From: an uncultured Clostridia bacterium
GTDB taxonomy: Bacteria > Bacillota > Clostridia > Christensenellales > Pumilibacteraceae
Assembly (NCBI GenBank): GCA_948440265.1
Contig: CAOJOK010000002.1
Coordinates: 124,001-188,000, forward strand
Length of the DNA: 64,000 nt
Reading direction: 5' to 3'
The notes under the pieces: generated by a model
Database searches by the model: none
What the model was told of the DNA's origin: nothing
The model's input: the letters and a program-made list of their open reading frames with translations, nothing else
Position numbers and translations under genes: made by a program
Part shown: positions 1 to 8,099 of the stretch, in pieces
How the letters are laid out: the number at the start of each line of letters is the position of its first letter
How positions within the stretch are numbered: position 1 is the stretch's first letter

Positions 1-820
1 AAGGTTTGTCTTTGGCAAACGTCGCTATGTTTTCCTTGACCTGCGTCATATCCGACATTCCCGAAAGTATCATTTTCACTTGCGGCAAGCCCTGCAAAAA
101 TCTGAACGCCCACGCAGGCGTATTTTCTTTCGGGCGCAAAGTTTTCAATTTCTTTTCGTCGTCGTCCGCGAGTTTAGCCAGCTTTCCGCCGCGCAAAGGC
201 TCCATTACCCACACGGGAATATTGTGCTCGGACAATAGTTCATACTTCTCCTTGCCGTTTTGGAACGTCCAATCGAGATAGTTGATTTGAAGCTGCCCGA
301 ACTCCATATAATCGCCGTACACTTTTAAAAACCGCTTTATAACGTCCATATCGCCGTGTGCCGAAAAGCCGAGATGTTTTATTCTTCCGTTTGCTTTCTG
401 TTTCTTGAAATATTCCAGCGTGCCGTACTTCTCGTCCAGATATGCGTCGATATTCATTTCGCAGACGTTGTGAATGAGATAGAAATCAAAATAGTCGACT
501 TTGCATTTTTCAAGCTGCTTTTTGAATATCTCCTCCGACTTTCCCATATTGGACAAATCGTATCCGGGAAACTTGCTCGCAAGATAGAAACTGCCTCGGT
601 CGTATTTCGACAGCAGTTTGCCCATAACAGACTCCGACTTGCCGTCGTGATAGCCCCACGCCGTGTCGTAATAGTTGACTCCGCTTTTCATTGCATATTC
701 TATCATTTCCGCCGCCGCCTGCTCGTCAATGTCGCTGTACACGCCGTTTCGAATCGGAAGCCGCATACAGCCGAAGCCCAAGGCAGACAGTTTTATATCC
801 TGAAATTGTCTGTATATCAT
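1..820 (-). CDS. aldo/keto reductase (partial, runs off the left edge)
   Basis: Minus translation from ATG at 820: MIYRQFQDIKLSALGFGCMRLPI...DTAWGYHDGKSE...LASKFPGYDLSNMG...IKHLGFSAHGD; AKR motifs; RBS AAAGGAG upstream; no stop before window edge. Confidence 0.9.
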   Translation of the reverse strand, partial: MIYRQFQDIKLSALGFGCMRLPIRNGVYSDIDEQAAAEMIEYAMKSGVNYYDTAWGYHDGKSESVMGKLLSKYDRGSFYLASKFPGYDLSNMGKSEEIFKKQLEKCKVDYFDFYLIHNVCEMNIDAYLDEKYGTLEYFKKQKANGRIKHLGFSAHGDMDVIKRFLKVYGDYMEFGQLQINYLDWTFQNGKEKYELLSEHNIPVWVMEPLRGGKLAKLADDDEKKLKTLRPKENTPAWAFRFLQGLPQVKMILSGMSDMTQVKENIATFAKDKP

Positions 821-890
821 ATCTTCTCCTTTACGATTTATTTCGAACCTGCCGATATCACTTTGATTATATCATATTTTCGTTGATAAA

Positions 891-1640
891 TCAAATATCT
901 TTTCCTATTTGCGATTCGTCCACGTTCGGATTGACATATCGGTCTTTCTTTCGCTTTTTGCCGTAAACTATCGCTTTACTCGGGCAACGGTGATAGCACC
1001 CCAAACACGCCACGCATTTATCGTGAAATACTATTTTGCCGTTTGTAAACTCGATATTGTCGGACGGACAGACCGAAACGCACTTTCCGCACTGCGTGCA
1101 ATCGTCGGTCACGGAAAAGCCCCTGCCTATCAAATGCCAGTTGGATTTGTTTTTCAAATACTTTTCTTCTCTCGTTTTGCGCTCTTTGGGGACGGCGCTC
1201 TCACCCCGCTTGATTTTTTGTATAATATCGTCAATGCGCTTATCCGCCTTTTTCAAAGCGGCGTTCAAATAAAACTTCGGCACGGTAAAAGTAAGCGTGA
1301 AATTTTCCGGCATTTTCATTTTATATACGCCCTTAACGCTCAAGCCGCATTTCGTCGCATAACGGTATAATAAATAATCGGCGCCGCAAGCCATACCGCC
1401 GTAATTTTGAATTACGGTAAGCGTCTTGCTTTTGTCAAGCCGCGGCAGCAAGTCATAAACGTGCGCAGGCATACCGTAGGAATATATCGGCGTCACCAAA
1501 AACAATTCGTCGAATTCGCTTCCGTCCCCGTCGTATTTGGGGATATAGCGTATTTCTCCGCCGACCTGTTCGCGCAGTCTTTGCGCCATATACAAGCTGT
1601 TGCCCGTAGAACTGAAATACAATATACCGTTCATAAACAC
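891..1640 (-). CDS. EFR1-type flavodoxin + 4Fe-4S ferredoxin fusion
   Basis: N-term YFSSTGNSLYMAQ flavodoxin-like, C-term two CxxCxxCxxxCP clusters (CTQCGKCVSVCP, CVACLGCYHRCP). Confidence 0.85.
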   Translation of the reverse strand: MFMNGILYFSSTGNSLYMAQRLREQVGGEIRYIPKYDGDGSEFDELFLVTPIYSYGMPAHVYDLLPRLDKSKTLTVIQNYGGMACGADYLLYRYATKCGLSVKGVYKMKMPENFTLTFTVPKFYLNAALKKADKRIDDIIQKIKRGESAVPKERKTREEKYLKNKSNWHLIGRGFSVTDDCTQCGKCVSVCPSDNIEFTNGKIVFHDKCVACLGCYHRCPSKAIVYGKKRKKDRYVNPNVDESQIGKDI

Positions 1641-1667
1641 ATTCTCCCGAAAATTATAAAAACAATC

Positions 1668-2612
1668 TCACAGCAAAAACGCCAAAAGCGGCAATGTGAC
1701 TATCGAAGAAATCGTTCCCAAAAGGACCATATTCGCCGCGATATCCTGCCCTTCTCCGAGTATTTCCGCATAGTTCTGCACTACCGCCGCGACGGGACAG
1801 GCGCACATTATATACATACAGTACATAAGTTCGCGGTCGACGCGCAATAACATCAAAAGCCCCAGCGCGCACAACGGAAACACAATCTGATTGACCGCGA
1901 CGGCAAGATATTGCAGCGGATTTGTAAACAGGCTTTTGAATTTCATAGTGGCAAGCCGCATACCCATAACAAGCATACAGAGCGGCGTAGTCATTTTGCC
2001 GAGTATGTTTATCATATTGCCTATCTGTTCGAGAACCATTCCGTTTTCCGCGCCTATCTTGAACCCCGTCAAAAAGAACGGCAGAGATACGGCTATCGAT
2101 ATGGTCGCCGGATTTATCAAAATCTTCTTTATACTGATATACTTTTTATCCTTTGTAATGATTGCCGAAATCAACGTCCAGCCGAGTACGTTCATAGAAA
2201 GAAAGTACATCATAGAATATGCCGCCACGTTCGGCGAATCGGGAAATATCGCTTCCAAAAGCGGCACGCCCAAAAAGGAGCAGTTCGACAAAGTTGTCGC
2301 CACGGCGGTTATTCTGTATTTCACGTCATCGAACTTCTTGCGGAAAATAAGACAAAACACACCGATGAATACCAATTGAATGACGGTGATTACGGCAAAA
2401 AATATTAACAGATTTATGCCGAGCTCGACGGTGAAATTTGCCTTATTGAAAGAATACAGCGTCAGCACAGGCTGGCAAACGTACATCAAAAGCTTGGAAA
2501 AAGCCGATATACTGTCGTCCTTAACGGCTTTTACTTTTATAAGAATAAAGCCGGGCACGGCATACGCCAGCATTACCGCAACCATTGTCAGTGTAGTTAT
2601 AAATTCGTGCAT
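1668..2612 (-). CDS. AEC (auxin efflux carrier) family transporter
   Basis: 314 aa hydrophobic protein with AEC-like sequence (FLGVPLLEAIF, TTPLCMLVMGMRLA). Confidence 0.85.
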   Translation of the reverse strand: MHEFITTLTMVAVMLAYAVPGFILIKVKAVKDDSISAFSKLLMYVCQPVLTLYSFNKANFTVELGINLLIFFAVITVIQLVFIGVFCLIFRKKFDDVKYRITAVATTLSNCSFLGVPLLEAIFPDSPNVAAYSMMYFLSMNVLGWTLISAIITKDKKYISIKKILINPATISIAVSLPFFLTGFKIGAENGMVLEQIGNMINILGKMTTPLCMLVMGMRLATMKFKSLFTNPLQYLAVAVNQIVFPLCALGLLMLLRVDRELMYCMYIMCACPVAAVVQNYAEILGEGQDIAANMVLLGTISSIVTLPLLAFLL

Positions 2613-2638
2613 ACCGAGTTATTATAAGCGTTTTTAAA

Positions 2639-2833
2639 TTAAAGAGACTGCAGCACCAATGCTTTTTTCGGGCAGAAATTCGAACACTTTCCGCACTTTA
2701 TGCATTTGCCGTGGTCTATCACGGGAGCATCGAAATCATTCTGCGAAAGCGCCCCGACGGGACAAACTTTCACGGCAGGACAAGCGTGGTTTTGCGGACA
2801 TCTTTCTTCGACTATCAAAAGTTTCTTTTCCAT
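2639..2833 (-). CDS. small 4Fe-4S binding protein
   Basis: 64 aa with CIKCGKCSNFCP and N-terminal Cys set. Confidence 0.8.
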   Translation of the reverse strand: MEKKLLIVEERCPQNHACPAVKVCPVGALSQNDFDAPVIDHGKCIKCGKCSNFCPKKALVLQSL

Positions 2834-3023
2834 AATATCTCCGAATCGAATATAGTTATACTAATTTAAAGTAACCTTCCGTAAACGCGTCATATCGCCG
2901 CTTCTGAAGAATACCGAAATACATTATACTATAAAGCGCATTTCTTTTCAAGCATATACGCCATTAAAAAATAAACCGCCGCGTCAAGCGCCAAAAAAAA
3001 CTACAACACATTTTTAACCGACA

Positions 3024-3053
3024 AAGCCCGAAACAGTAGGTCGTTTCGGGCTT
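3024..3053 (-). terminator. hairpin, likely terminator of the 3081-3563 gene
   Basis: 11-bp perfect stem AAGCCCGAAAC/GTTTCGGGCTT; weak T tract. Confidence 0.5.
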
Positions 3054-3080
3054 GTCTGAAAATCGGTTTTAAAATAAATG

Positions 3081-3563
3081 CTATTTCGATTGTTTGTATA
3101 TTCTCTTTTGTTCGTCGTGATGAGCGTTGTATACTTCTTTAATAAAATCAAAAAGTTCCAGACACTGTTCTTTTTGCTCGTACCCGTTGATTTTGTTCGG
3201 CAAGGTATACATATGGTGAAAATCCATTTCCAAATAATCGGCGCGTATGTCTATATAATGTCCGCCGAACAGTCCCTTTGACGCCCAAATCCAATTTTTA
3301 TTTTTCTTTTCGAATACAAGATTTTCTTTTTCGAAAACAATAAAGCTATCCAGATATTCGCCTGTTTTTCTGTCGATTTGCAATAGCCGCACCATATCGG
3401 GGTTTGCAATCATAATATAGTCGACGTTGGAAGTGATTATGGTTGTCGTAATACCGTTGCTCTCGCTTTCCGGTTTGAATTGACAAATCGCAAACTTCTC
3501 GCCTTCGCAAATTTCATTGTTCTCTTTCAATTCGTCAATGGTTTTGCTGTAATCTATTTTCAT
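3081..3563 (-). CDS. hypothetical protein (160 aa)
   Basis: Good ORF with ATG and upstream GGAG-type RBS; family not recognised. Confidence 0.65.
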   Translation of the reverse strand: MKIDYSKTIDELKENNEICEGEKFAICQFKPESESNGITTTIITSNVDYIMIANPDMVRLLQIDRKTGEYLDSFIVFEKENLVFEKKNKNWIWASKGLFGGHYIDIRADYLEMDFHHMYTLPNKINGYEQKEQCLELFDFIKEVYNAHHDEQKRIYKQSK

Positions 3564-3854
3564 AATATCTCCTTTATATCCGAATGGACTTTATTTATTA
3601 TTGCTTTCATCAGGCAATTTTCTTTATAGCCCCTTCCTGCATTTTTATTAAGTATAACATATAACACAATATAAATCAACTATATAAAAAGATGCGGCAA
3701 AGGTGCATTTCGCATTTGAGTTTATCGGATTATTCTATATCTCTCAATAAGAATGTTTCACGGCAGGTTTAGGCTTCAAGTTTTAACGCCATTGGTGGAA
3801 TAGTGAAAACTAATCGAATCTAGCACATATTTATTGCATATTTAAATAATTGTC

Positions 3855-3883
3855 TTGATTTATAATTTATCTTGGTTTATAAT
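3855..3883 (+). promoter_or_regulatory. sigma-A-like promoter of the GHKL/STAS gene
   Basis: TTGATT (3855-3860), 17-nt spacer, TATAAT (3878-3883). Confidence 0.55.
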
Positions 3884-3914
3884 AAAAATATTGAACTAAC
3901 TGCGGAGTAATTGT

Positions 3915-5114
3915 ATGAACATACAAATAAACAAATTTACAAAAAACACATTCCAATTCTTTTTGAAAACAGTGGATGGATGGCTATCGAAAGACAAGAA
4001 TGATAGACACATTAACATAGAATTTAAAGATGAAACGCCTTTCCCAGAAAATATTCTTCCTATTGCAGGAATAATTGATTGGTTAAAGTGTAACGGATTT
4101 ATTGTTAATGTTCGTTTTTATAAGGATTCAAAATTACATCATTGTGGTTTAAATTTGCCATATACCGTTGAAAAAAATTCCTATGAACTGCTATCGCCGA
4201 TGTTTAAAGCGTGGAAATATAGTAGCCCAGAAGAAGTATATAAAATTGTCTCTAGTCTAGTTGATAATCTTAATAAAACTATAATATGCGCAAAGGGAGT
4301 TGTTGAGGCTTTTGAGTGGACTATAAATGAGATTATGGATAACGTTATTCAACATTCACAGTCTCAATTTGGATATATTATGTGTACAGCAACAAATAAT
4401 TCACATATTTCAGTGGCAATATATGACAATGGCATCGGTATTTTACAATCTTTTAGGGGTAGCAAGTATAGGTTAAGAACGGCATTTGATGCTATTCAAA
4501 CCGCAATTAGAGAAAACACTACTCGTGACCCTAAAATAGGACAAGGAAACGGAATGTGGGGTATGACTAAAATTGTAAATAATAATCGAGGCTCACTTAA
4601 CCATAATTTCAAGCGGAGCTCGTATAACCATAAATCAAAACAATGATATGGAGAAACAACTTCTAGAAACTTATAAAATTGGTAATTTAAGAAATCCATA
4701 TTTTGTCGGCACATTGGTAGATTTTCAATTTTTATGCAACAATGAAATTGCTCTTTCGGATATATTTGGCGAGAATTACGCATACACTAATCTTACTTTG
4801 GAAAACCTTGAAGATGAGAAAAACCGAATACATATTTTAATTTCTGATTTTAGCCTAGGTTGTGCAACACGCATTGCTGGAGCAAATGCGAGAACAATAG
4901 TACAAAATTATATGACGCAATCCGACTATAAACAAGTTGTTGTATTGGATTTTAAAGATGTAGGAATTATTGCCTCGTCTTTTGCAGATGAATTTATAGG
5001 AAAACTTATACAGTAGGATTTATACAGTTTAATAATTTAATACGTATTGTAAATGTAAGTCGTGATAATATGGCTATAATAAATCGTTCTGTTATGCAAA
5101 GAATGATAGAATAA
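3915..5114 (+). pseudogene. GHKL ATPase + C-terminal STAS-like (DUF4325) protein, frameshifted twice
   Basis: ORF 3915-4646 has HATPase motifs (NEIMDNVIQHSQ, YDNGIGI, GQGNGMWGM). After about 4590 the reading continues in the next frame as LTIISSGARITINQNN-MEKQLLET...VVLDFKDVGIIASSFADEFIGKLI. After about 5008 it returns to the first frame as VGFIQFNNLIRIVNVSRDNMAIINRSVMQRMIE* ending at 5114. Confidence 0.8.
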
Positions 5115-5144
5115 TATTGTAAATCAAGAAAACTAAAGCCACTT

Positions 5145-6326
5145 TCATTTTCTGCCTTTGGCGCGATTATGTTCTATGCAAAGCATTTGACAGTTTTCGA
5201 CGGTGGTTTTGCCGCCGTCAATCCACGGAGTTATATGGTCGGCGTCCATTTTGCATAATTCGTAGTGCGTTCTTTCTCTATGCTCGGCAACGCAAAAAGG
5301 ACAAATACCGCCTTGCTTTTCGTATACAGTAGCTTTTTGCCAATCCTCAAATTGTCGCAAATTCAAGTGATTTAGTTTTCTGTCGAACACATATTCATAT
5401 ATGCCCGATTTGTTTACTACCTCGTCATCGGCATATAGCGCGGCTACTTTGTCTTGCAATTCTTTTAGATTATAATTATTTTCGTGATAAGCGTTATACA
5501 AAATGCCCCATTCCACCTTGTCCATACCTTTGCGCCAAACGGGGAATAGAGTTTTGACCCACTCTATAACGCTTTTGAAATACTCCCACAAATACAAAGC
5601 GTTTTCTAGGTCTTTGTTTTCCGCCATATATTTTTCAAGCAGTTTAGTATCGGATAGGTTGTTTATGTACCATCGCAAGACTTTTTCAAGTCCGCCTTGT
5701 CTGTTCCAATTATTATTCGACGGCAAAGACATTAAAGGGTGCGGCTTTGTAGCCAATGCCTGCGCGACATTATTGTTGCTTTTGGAAAAATATCGCTTTG
5801 CGTCGGTTATCCAACTGCCGCTGTATTGCGCGTTGCGAATTTCTTGCTCGCTCAATTTTTCGCCCGCGATATTGATAGTTTCAAACCACCGCAAGCGGTC
5901 GGTGTCCGCGCCGTCGCATACATAGACGAGTAGTGGATAGTTCAATATGCGTTCTTTCTCGTGAGGTAACAACTGACTGAATGTGCGAGCGTGCGGATTT
6001 CCGAATAAGTTCGACATAGAGTAACCTTTTGCCGGATTATCCAAACGAACAAATTCACAAATGGAAATAGTACGCTGTTGCCCGTCTAAAATCTCGAAAG
6101 TCCCGTCGTCGTTTTTTACCCAATACATAATCCCGAGCGGAAAATTATGCGAAACAGTATCTATCACGGCGTTGCGCTTTTTATCGTCGTACACATAGTT
6201 GCGCTGATATTTCGGGCGTATGTTTAACTTACCACCATAACCGTAAATGCCTTCTTCCTTGTCAGAATTATCGACATAATCTTGCACTATGTCGCTTACG
6301 CTGATTTTCAAAGGTTCAATTTTCAT
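5145..6326 (-). CDS. DUF262 (ParB-like) + HNH endonuclease protein
   Basis: N-term DUF262 with FEILDGQQRTISI; C-term Zn-HNH CPFC...DADHITPWIDGGKTTVENCQMLCIEHNRAKG. Confidence 0.85.
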   Translation of the reverse strand: MKIEPLKISVSDIVQDYVDNSDKEEGIYGYGGKLNIRPKYQRNYVYDDKKRNAVIDTVSHNFPLGIMYWVKNDDGTFEILDGQQRTISICEFVRLDNPAKGYSMSNLFGNPHARTFSQLLPHEKERILNYPLLVYVCDGADTDRLRWFETINIAGEKLSEQEIRNAQYSGSWITDAKRYFSKSNNNVAQALATKPHPLMSLPSNNNWNRQGGLEKVLRWYINNLSDTKLLEKYMAENKDLENALYLWEYFKSVIEWVKTLFPVWRKGMDKVEWGILYNAYHENNYNLKELQDKVAALYADDEVVNKSGIYEYVFDRKLNHLNLRQFEDWQKATVYEKQGGICPFCVAEHRERTHYELCKMDADHITPWIDGGKTTVENCQMLCIEHNRAKGRK

Positions 6327-7398
6327 TGTGAACTCCTTCGACTTTTTTGTTTTTGATTATGTATCTGAAATAGATTGCTTTACTGTCTATCATTGATAAA
6401 TATTTCCCCGCTTTTTTGGTTTCTTCATTGTGTAATATACTGTAACGCCCTATACCGTCAATTATTTCAAACTGTTCGGGATTGTATTTATCCATAAAGG
6501 TTATAGGTACGCCCATATATCCGTCGTAATCATAAGGAATTTCGGCGGTTTTATTTACATTGATTGCATCATAGTTATCGTATTTCGGATATTCTTCGGG
6601 CGTGTATTTTTTATATAGCTGTAAATCCTCGTGCCTTTGCGGATAGTCTAAATTAGTGTACCAACGTATGCCTTTAACGCGAATAAACTTTTTCCCATTT
6701 TTGTCTATTCTGCAATTTGTCGCATTAAGTGGGTAACTATACGGCACTTGAAATTCTCTGTCGCCGCTATGTATGCTTACACCAAGCCACATTCTATTTT
6801 GCATTAAGAGAGGAAATATCTCTTTATATGTAAGAGCATTTTGATTGCCTATAATTATAAACTTTTTCTCGTGCTTTATGAGTTGCGCCACATATTCGCG
6901 GAATAAAGAAAACGGCGGATTTGTAATAACTATATCCGCTTGTTTTAATAATTCGATACATTCGTCGGAGCGAAAATCGCCGTTGCCATCAAGCACGGAA
7001 AACGTGTTTTCTTTGTTTTTAAGTAAGTAATCAATATCGCGCACATCGGTAACGCCGTCGCCGTTATAATCGCCCACTTCGCATATTTCTATTTTGTATG
7101 CTTTTCGGTTCTTATTCGGAACAGTTATTCCTTTATCCAAAAACGACATTTGCGTATAGGCAATAGGAGAATTATCGTAACTTGTGCAAATAAGTTTTTT
7201 AAGTTTTAAATCGTTAAAACGCGTTGCAAAGTAATAGAAAAAGTTGCTCTCGTAAGGATCATCGCAATTACAAAGAATAGTTTTGCCGATAAAGTAATCG
7301 GTATAATGACACATCTCGTTTTCAATGTCGCTTAATTGAGTATAGAACTCGTCGTTTTTTGCACCGCCAGCTTTTCTCAAACTCGCGTTTTTCGCCAT
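6316..7398 (-). CDS. EcoRI-type adenine-specific DNA methyltransferase
   Basis: MAKNASLRKAGGAKNDEFYTQLSDIENEM...; catalytic NPPF in ADIVITNPPFSLFREYVAQL; overlaps the downstream DUF262-HNH gene by 11 nt. The ORF track start at 7479 is a TTG; ATG at 7398 is preferred. Confidence 0.85.
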   Translation of the reverse strand: MAKNASLRKAGGAKNDEFYTQLSDIENEMCHYTDYFIGKTILCNCDDPYESNFFYYFATRFNDLKLKKLICTSYDNSPIAYTQMSFLDKGITVPNKNRKAYKIEICEVGDYNGDGVTDVRDIDYLLKNKENTFSVLDGNGDFRSDECIELLKQADIVITNPPFSLFREYVAQLIKHEKKFIIIGNQNALTYKEIFPLLMQNRMWLGVSIHSGDREFQVPYSYPLNATNCRIDKNGKKFIRVKGIRWYTNLDYPQRHEDLQLYKKYTPEEYPKYDNYDAINVNKTAEIPYDYDGYMGVPITFMDKYNPEQFEIIDGIGRYSILHNEETKKAGKYLSMIDSKAIYFRYIIKNKKVEGVHNEN

Positions 7399-7414
7399 AC
7401 CGTAACTCCGTAAA

Positions 7415-7446
7415 ATAAAAAAGTGCGCCAGCCGAAGCCAACGCAC
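7415..7446 (-). terminator. intrinsic-terminator-like hairpin in the leader of the EcoRI-type MTase (possible attenuator)
   Basis: Minus strand GTGCGTTGGC-TTCG-GCTGGCGCAC (10-bp stem with G-U pairs, UUCG loop; 7423-7446) followed by TTTTTTATTTTA; ends about 20 nt before the MTase ATG. Confidence 0.7.
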
Positions 7447-7470
7447 GAAAAACGCAAACTCCGAACTGTC

Positions 7471-7622
7471 GCCAAACAATTTTCATACGGAAGGGTTAAT
7501 AATCAACCTTATCGCATAAAAGAATTTGCATTTTTACCGAATACAAATTGCGAAAAGATTGATTTATGATTAAATAAAAAATAACCCTTTACTCCTTAAT
7601 AAGGGGATGAAAATTGTTTGGC
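7471..7622. repeat. 16-bp perfect inverted repeat flanking a 120-bp AT-rich intergenic segment
   Basis: GCCAAACAATTTTCAT at 7471-7486 and ATGAAAATTGTTTGGC at 7607-7622. Confidence 0.85.
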
Positions 7623-7801
7623 ATAATCAGTATATCATAAGAACAAAGAAAAATCAATCAAAAGACGAGCATTATAGCACCAAATTGAGATATTATAATT
7701 TTTACTCTACAAGAACACAATATATCCCATACGTACTCGCCATATTTTGCCCGTATACTTATTTCTACATTGCCAACTTTTTCTTTTATTTCATAAAAGA
7801 A

Positions 7802-7830
7802 AAACCTAAAACGTGGTTCGTTTTAGGTTT
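7802..7830 (-). terminator. Rho-independent terminator downstream of tRNA-Val
   Basis: 12-bp stem AAACCTAAAACG/CGTTTTAGGTTT, 5-nt loop, then TTTTCTTTT on the minus strand. Confidence 0.85.
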
Positions 7831-7835
7831 GGAGC

Positions 7836-7910
7836 TGGTGGGCAATAAGGGATTCGAACCCCTGACTTCTTCCATGTGAAGGAAGCACTCTCCCGCTGAG
7901 TTAATTGCCC
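7836..7910 (-). tRNA. tRNA-Val (anticodon CAC), CCA encoded
   Basis: GGGCAAT TA ACTC AGCGGGA GAGT G CTTCC TTCACAT GGAAG AAGTC AGGGG TTCGAAC CCCTT ATTGCCC A CCA; full cloverleaf. Confidence 0.95.
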
Positions 7911-8041
7911 ACGGACTTAATTATTATATAGTGAATGAGAAAAAAATGCAAGCGAATTGCCGTATGTTTGGAAAAACCCGCGATTTTTTTGCGGCAATAC
8001 AATTCGCCCGATATTTCGACACGGCTGTAAACCGTTTCGAC

Positions 8042-8070
8042 TTGACATATTTTTCCCGTCGTTATATAAT
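8042..8070 (+). promoter_or_regulatory. consensus sigma-A promoter for the tldD-type operon
   Basis: TTGACA (8042-8047), N17, TATAAT (8065-8070); RBS AAAAGGAGGA at 8081-8090. Confidence 0.9.
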
Positions 8071-8099
8071 AGAAAGAATTAAAAGGAGGATTTCCGAGT

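Noticed and set aside
4585-4600. Programmed +1 ribosomal frameshift in the GHKL/STAS gene
   Set aside because: No RF2-like CUU-UGA or slippery heptamer with downstream structure at the shift point, and a second opposite shift would also be required; mutation or error is simpler
7607-7879. 90-aa plus-strand ORF ending GNKGFEPLTSSM
   Set aside because: Runs antisense into tRNA-Val; the NKGFEPLTSSM ending is a familiar tRNA-antisense artefact; no RBS at proper spacing
7836-7910. tRNA-Val as an attachment site with attL/attR
   Set aside because: Searched by eye for a second copy of the tRNA 3' end (GGTTCGAACCCC...GCCCACCA) in 2.8-7.8 kb and found none; island boundary remains inference only
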